From Thermoflexales bacterium (GTDB lineage: Bacteria; Chloroflexota; Anaerolineae; Fen-1058): a DNA stretch of 6,706 nt. The DNA is taken from contig JADGQE010000229.1 in assembly GCA_017882055.1 (NCBI GenBank), positions 1-6,706 on the forward strand, read 5' to 3'. Shown piece by piece: positions 5,087-6,706 of the stretch (within the stretch, counting starts at the first letter, position 1; each line of letters starts with the position of its first letter). Below the pieces are notes generated by a model. It saw nothing but the letters and a program-made list of their open reading frames with translations, ran no database searches and had not been told where the DNA came from. Position numbers and translations under genes: made by a program.

Positions 5087-5959
5087 CTATTCGTAGATCA
5101 CTTCTTCGCCGCGCACGATCATGCGGCGGCGGCGATGCGCCCAGCACATATACGATACCGACACGAAGAAACTGGCCGGCAGTCGATGCAAGCCCGTCAT
5201 CTTGGTGGCGAGCACGGTGGTCTTGCCGCCAAAGCCCATCGGACCAATGCCTAGCTGATTGGCTTCTGCCGTCAGGCGATCTTCAAGCGCCGCCAACTGC
5301 GGATCAGGACTCTTCTCGTCCATCTTGCGGAACAATACTTCCTTCGACGCATAAAACGACGAGCCGCGATCGCCGCCAATCGCCACGCCAAGAATGCCGG
5401 GGGCACAGCCCTGGCCCTGCGCCTTCTGTACCGCATCGAGCACAACTTTGCGCACACCCGCCAGATCACGCCCCGCTCCGAGTTGGCTGTTGGGCAGCGA
5501 ATACTGCGCGCCGACGTTCTCGCAGCCGCCACCCTTCAACATCACATCGACGATCAATTCATCGCCTTCGATCTCTTCAAAATGGATCGTCGGGAAAGCG
5601 TTATCGCCGAGGTTATTGCCGCTATTCTTGTCGGTGATCGCATCGACGGCGTTGGGACGCAGATACGATTTCTGGGTGGCTTCGACAATCGCCGCACGGA
5701 TTTGCTCACGCAGTTTACGGGTGCTCCAGCCGGCCGGATGTTGAACGTAGAAAATCGGCGTACCGGTATCCTGGCAGATCGGCGTGGAATTGCGGCGCGA
5801 GAGTTCGACGTTTTCGAGAATCGTGCCGAGCGCGCTTTGCGCGGCCGAGCCCGCGTCTTCCTGCGCACGCGCTTGCTCCAACGTCTGCTGCACATCGGGC
5901 GACAGATCAGTGGACGTACGGCGAACCAGTTCAATCAATTGTTCGGTTAAGTCTCGCAT
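5087..5959 (-). CDS. fumA: Fumarate hydratase class I, alpha subunit
   Basis: A 290-residue protein, the Fe-S-binding half of a two-subunit class I fumarase. The expected three cluster ligands are C62 (PICQDTGTP), C185 (GQGCAPGILGVAIGGDR) and C272 (SVSYMCWAHRR). The fourth iron is left open for substrate, as in aconitase-type lyases. Other conserved parts are 'TDKNSGNNLGDN' (109-120), 'LKGGGCENVGAQYSLPN' (141-157) and 'LGIGPMGFGGKTTVL' (236-250). C146 in the GGGCEN segment is an additional cysteine. The length is normal. The ATG at 5957-5959 has GGAG (5967-5970) seven bases upstream. The beta subunit follows downstream. The enzyme is oxygen-sensitive, which agrees with an anaerobic or microaerobic host. 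No clear promoter was identified in the 44-base gap before the gene. L-tartrate dehydratase alpha is the main alternative. Confidence 0.92.
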   Translation of the reverse strand: MRDLTEQLIELVRRTSTDLSPDVQQTLEQARAQEDAGSAAQSALGTILENVELSRRNSTPICQDTGTPIFYVQHPAGWSTRKLREQIRAAIVEATQKSYLRPNAVDAITDKNSGNNLGDNAFPTIHFEEIEGDELIVDVMLKGGGCENVGAQYSLPNSQLGAGRDLAGVRKVVLDAVQKAQGQGCAPGILGVAIGGDRGSSFYASKEVLFRKMDEKSPDPQLAALEDRLTAEANQLGIGPMGFGGKTTVLATKMTGLHRLPASFFVSVSYMCWAHRRRRMIVRGEEVIYE

Positions 5960-5966
5960 ACGCTTG

Positions 5967-5970
5967 CTCC
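5967..5970 (-). promoter_or_regulatory. Ribosome binding site of the fumarase alpha gene
   Basis: GGAG on the minus strand with a seven-base spacer to the ATG at 5959. It lies in the 44-base gap after the beta-propeller gene, in which I see no terminator and no convincing promoter boxes. Confidence 0.6.
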
Positions 5971-6003
5971 ATTCGCATTTCGTGGGCGTAATATTTGGAA
6001 GGT

Positions 6004-6706
6004 TTACTTGTTACCCAGCGTCAGCAGCGTTCCAGCGCCCGGTGCAGCCGCCGCGTAAACCGTATCGTTGTTGACCCAGCCGAGTCCCTGCACGGTCGAG
6101 TCCGTGGTGGTGCCCAATAGCGTCGACTGAGTCAACAGGCTGTTGTCGGTCCCGCTTGGCACGTCGCGCACCATCACCTGCGTCTGATTGTCCGCGGTTC
6201 GATAAATGTAGATGATCTTCGAGCCGTCCGGCGAGAACGTCGCATTCGCCACGTAGAGGAATTCGGCGGCCGGCTTAAGCGGAACGGTCTGACCGCTGGT
6301 TAAATCGAGCAGCGCCCAATAGGACACATTCGTGTGGGCCGCATACTGAAACGCGCCGGAGTAGAAGACCATGGCGCGATCGCCTGTGGCCGATACATCC
6401 GCCAAGAACGGCGCGCCCAATTGCTGATCGGGTGCCAGCAGTTGCTTTGCACTTTGCCCATTACTATCAGCTAGCCATATACCGTTGGTTGGCTCAGATT
6501 GTTTCGGGTGATTAATCGTATAAACGATCTTGCCATTGCCCAGCCAGCGTGGACCATACCACACGGCGATCGGACCGCTGCCGGCTATATCGAGAATTTT
6601 CTCCGGCGATCCACCCTTCACCGAGATGCGATAGAGTGTGGTCGAACCATTGGCTCGATCGCTGCGCGAAAAGATCAACGTCTGGCTGTCCGGGGACCAG
6701 CCCGGC
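6004..6706 (-). CDS. TolB/PD40-type beta-propeller protein, C-terminal part
   Basis: The frame is open from the right window edge to a TAA at 6004-6006 and yields 233 residues, with the N-terminus missing. Blade signatures of the WD40-like PD40 family are visible: PGWSPDSQTLIFSRSD at residues 2-17 and 'FSPDGSKIIYIYR' at about 157-169. Weaker repeats lie between them ('LGNGKIVYTINHP', 'GDRAMVFYSGAF') and at the end ('WVNNDTVYAAAAPG'). Such propellers are usually exported or lipid-anchored and bind proteins or ligands; the signal region would be off the window. A TTG at 6676-6678 could be mistaken for a start, but the WSPDS blade continues upstream of it, so the gene is longer. The protein ends 44 bases before fumarase alpha and has no obvious functional link to it. 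The exact role is unknown. Confidence 0.8.
   Translation of the reverse strand, partial: PGWSPDSQTLIFSRSDRANGSTTLYRISVKGGSPEKILDIAGSGPIAVWYGPRWLGNGKIVYTINHPKQSEPTNGIWLADSNGQSAKQLLAPDQQLGAPFLADVSATGDRAMVFYSGAFQYAAHTNVSYWALLDLTSGQTVPLKPAAEFLYVANATFSPDGSKIIYIYRTADNQTQVMVRDVPSGTDNSLLTQSTLLGTTTDSTVQGLGWVNNDTVYAAAAPGAGTLLTLGNK

Noticed and set aside
6004..6678. Complete beta-propeller gene starting at TTG 6676-6678
   Set aside because: The frame continues upstream to the window edge and encodes a conserved WSPDS blade motif before that codon, so the gene is cut by the window instead.

Overview
The window carries a compact run of genes, all on the minus strand, from an anaerobe or facultative anaerobe of moderately high GC. 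The split class I (Fe-S) fumarase, a CooC-type ATPase, a cysteine-rich ferredoxin-like protein and several short palindromic or tandem repeat islands between genes would fit a member of the Chloroflexota (Anaerolineae-like). That placement is inference from gene content and repeat style; there is no rRNA or other phylogenetic marker here.

Layout in the direction of transcription (right to left). At the right edge lies the C-terminal part of a TolB/PD40-type beta-propeller protein (6004-6706, cut by the window). Next come the two subunits of an oxygen-sensitive fumarate hydratase, alpha (5087-5959) and beta (4363-4989), separated by an 81-bp hairpin-rich repeat (about 5006-5086). A second repeat island (about 4288-4363) separates the beta subunit from a 426-residue protein with a winged-helix-like N-terminus, two cysteine-rich motifs and two C-terminal 4Fe-4S sites (2973-4253). 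Then follow a transglutaminase-like protein (2105-2956), a small cupin (1742-2062), a CooC-family P-loop ATPase (916-1701) whose start codon lies inside a heptanucleotide tandem repeat, and a DUF1232/YkvA small membrane protein (505-900). The left end (1-503) is the 5' part of an IS481-like insertion sequence, with the beginning of its transposase gene (1-384) and two near-identical palindromes at its terminus. The IS begins about one base after the DUF1232 stop codon.

How the genes may work together. The fumarase pair interconverts fumarate and malate and needs a labile 4Fe-4S cluster. The five genes after it are closely spaced (16, 42, 40 and 15 bp gaps) and look like one transcription unit. 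They combine an Fe-S protein, a metal-cluster-type ATPase, a cysteine-protease-fold protein, a cupin and a membrane protein. No carbon monoxide dehydrogenase or other obvious client of CooC is visible, so the role of this set is open. It is the best candidate for an undescribed module in the window, but the sequence alone does not prove one. No tRNA, rRNA, CRISPR array or clear intrinsic terminator was seen.
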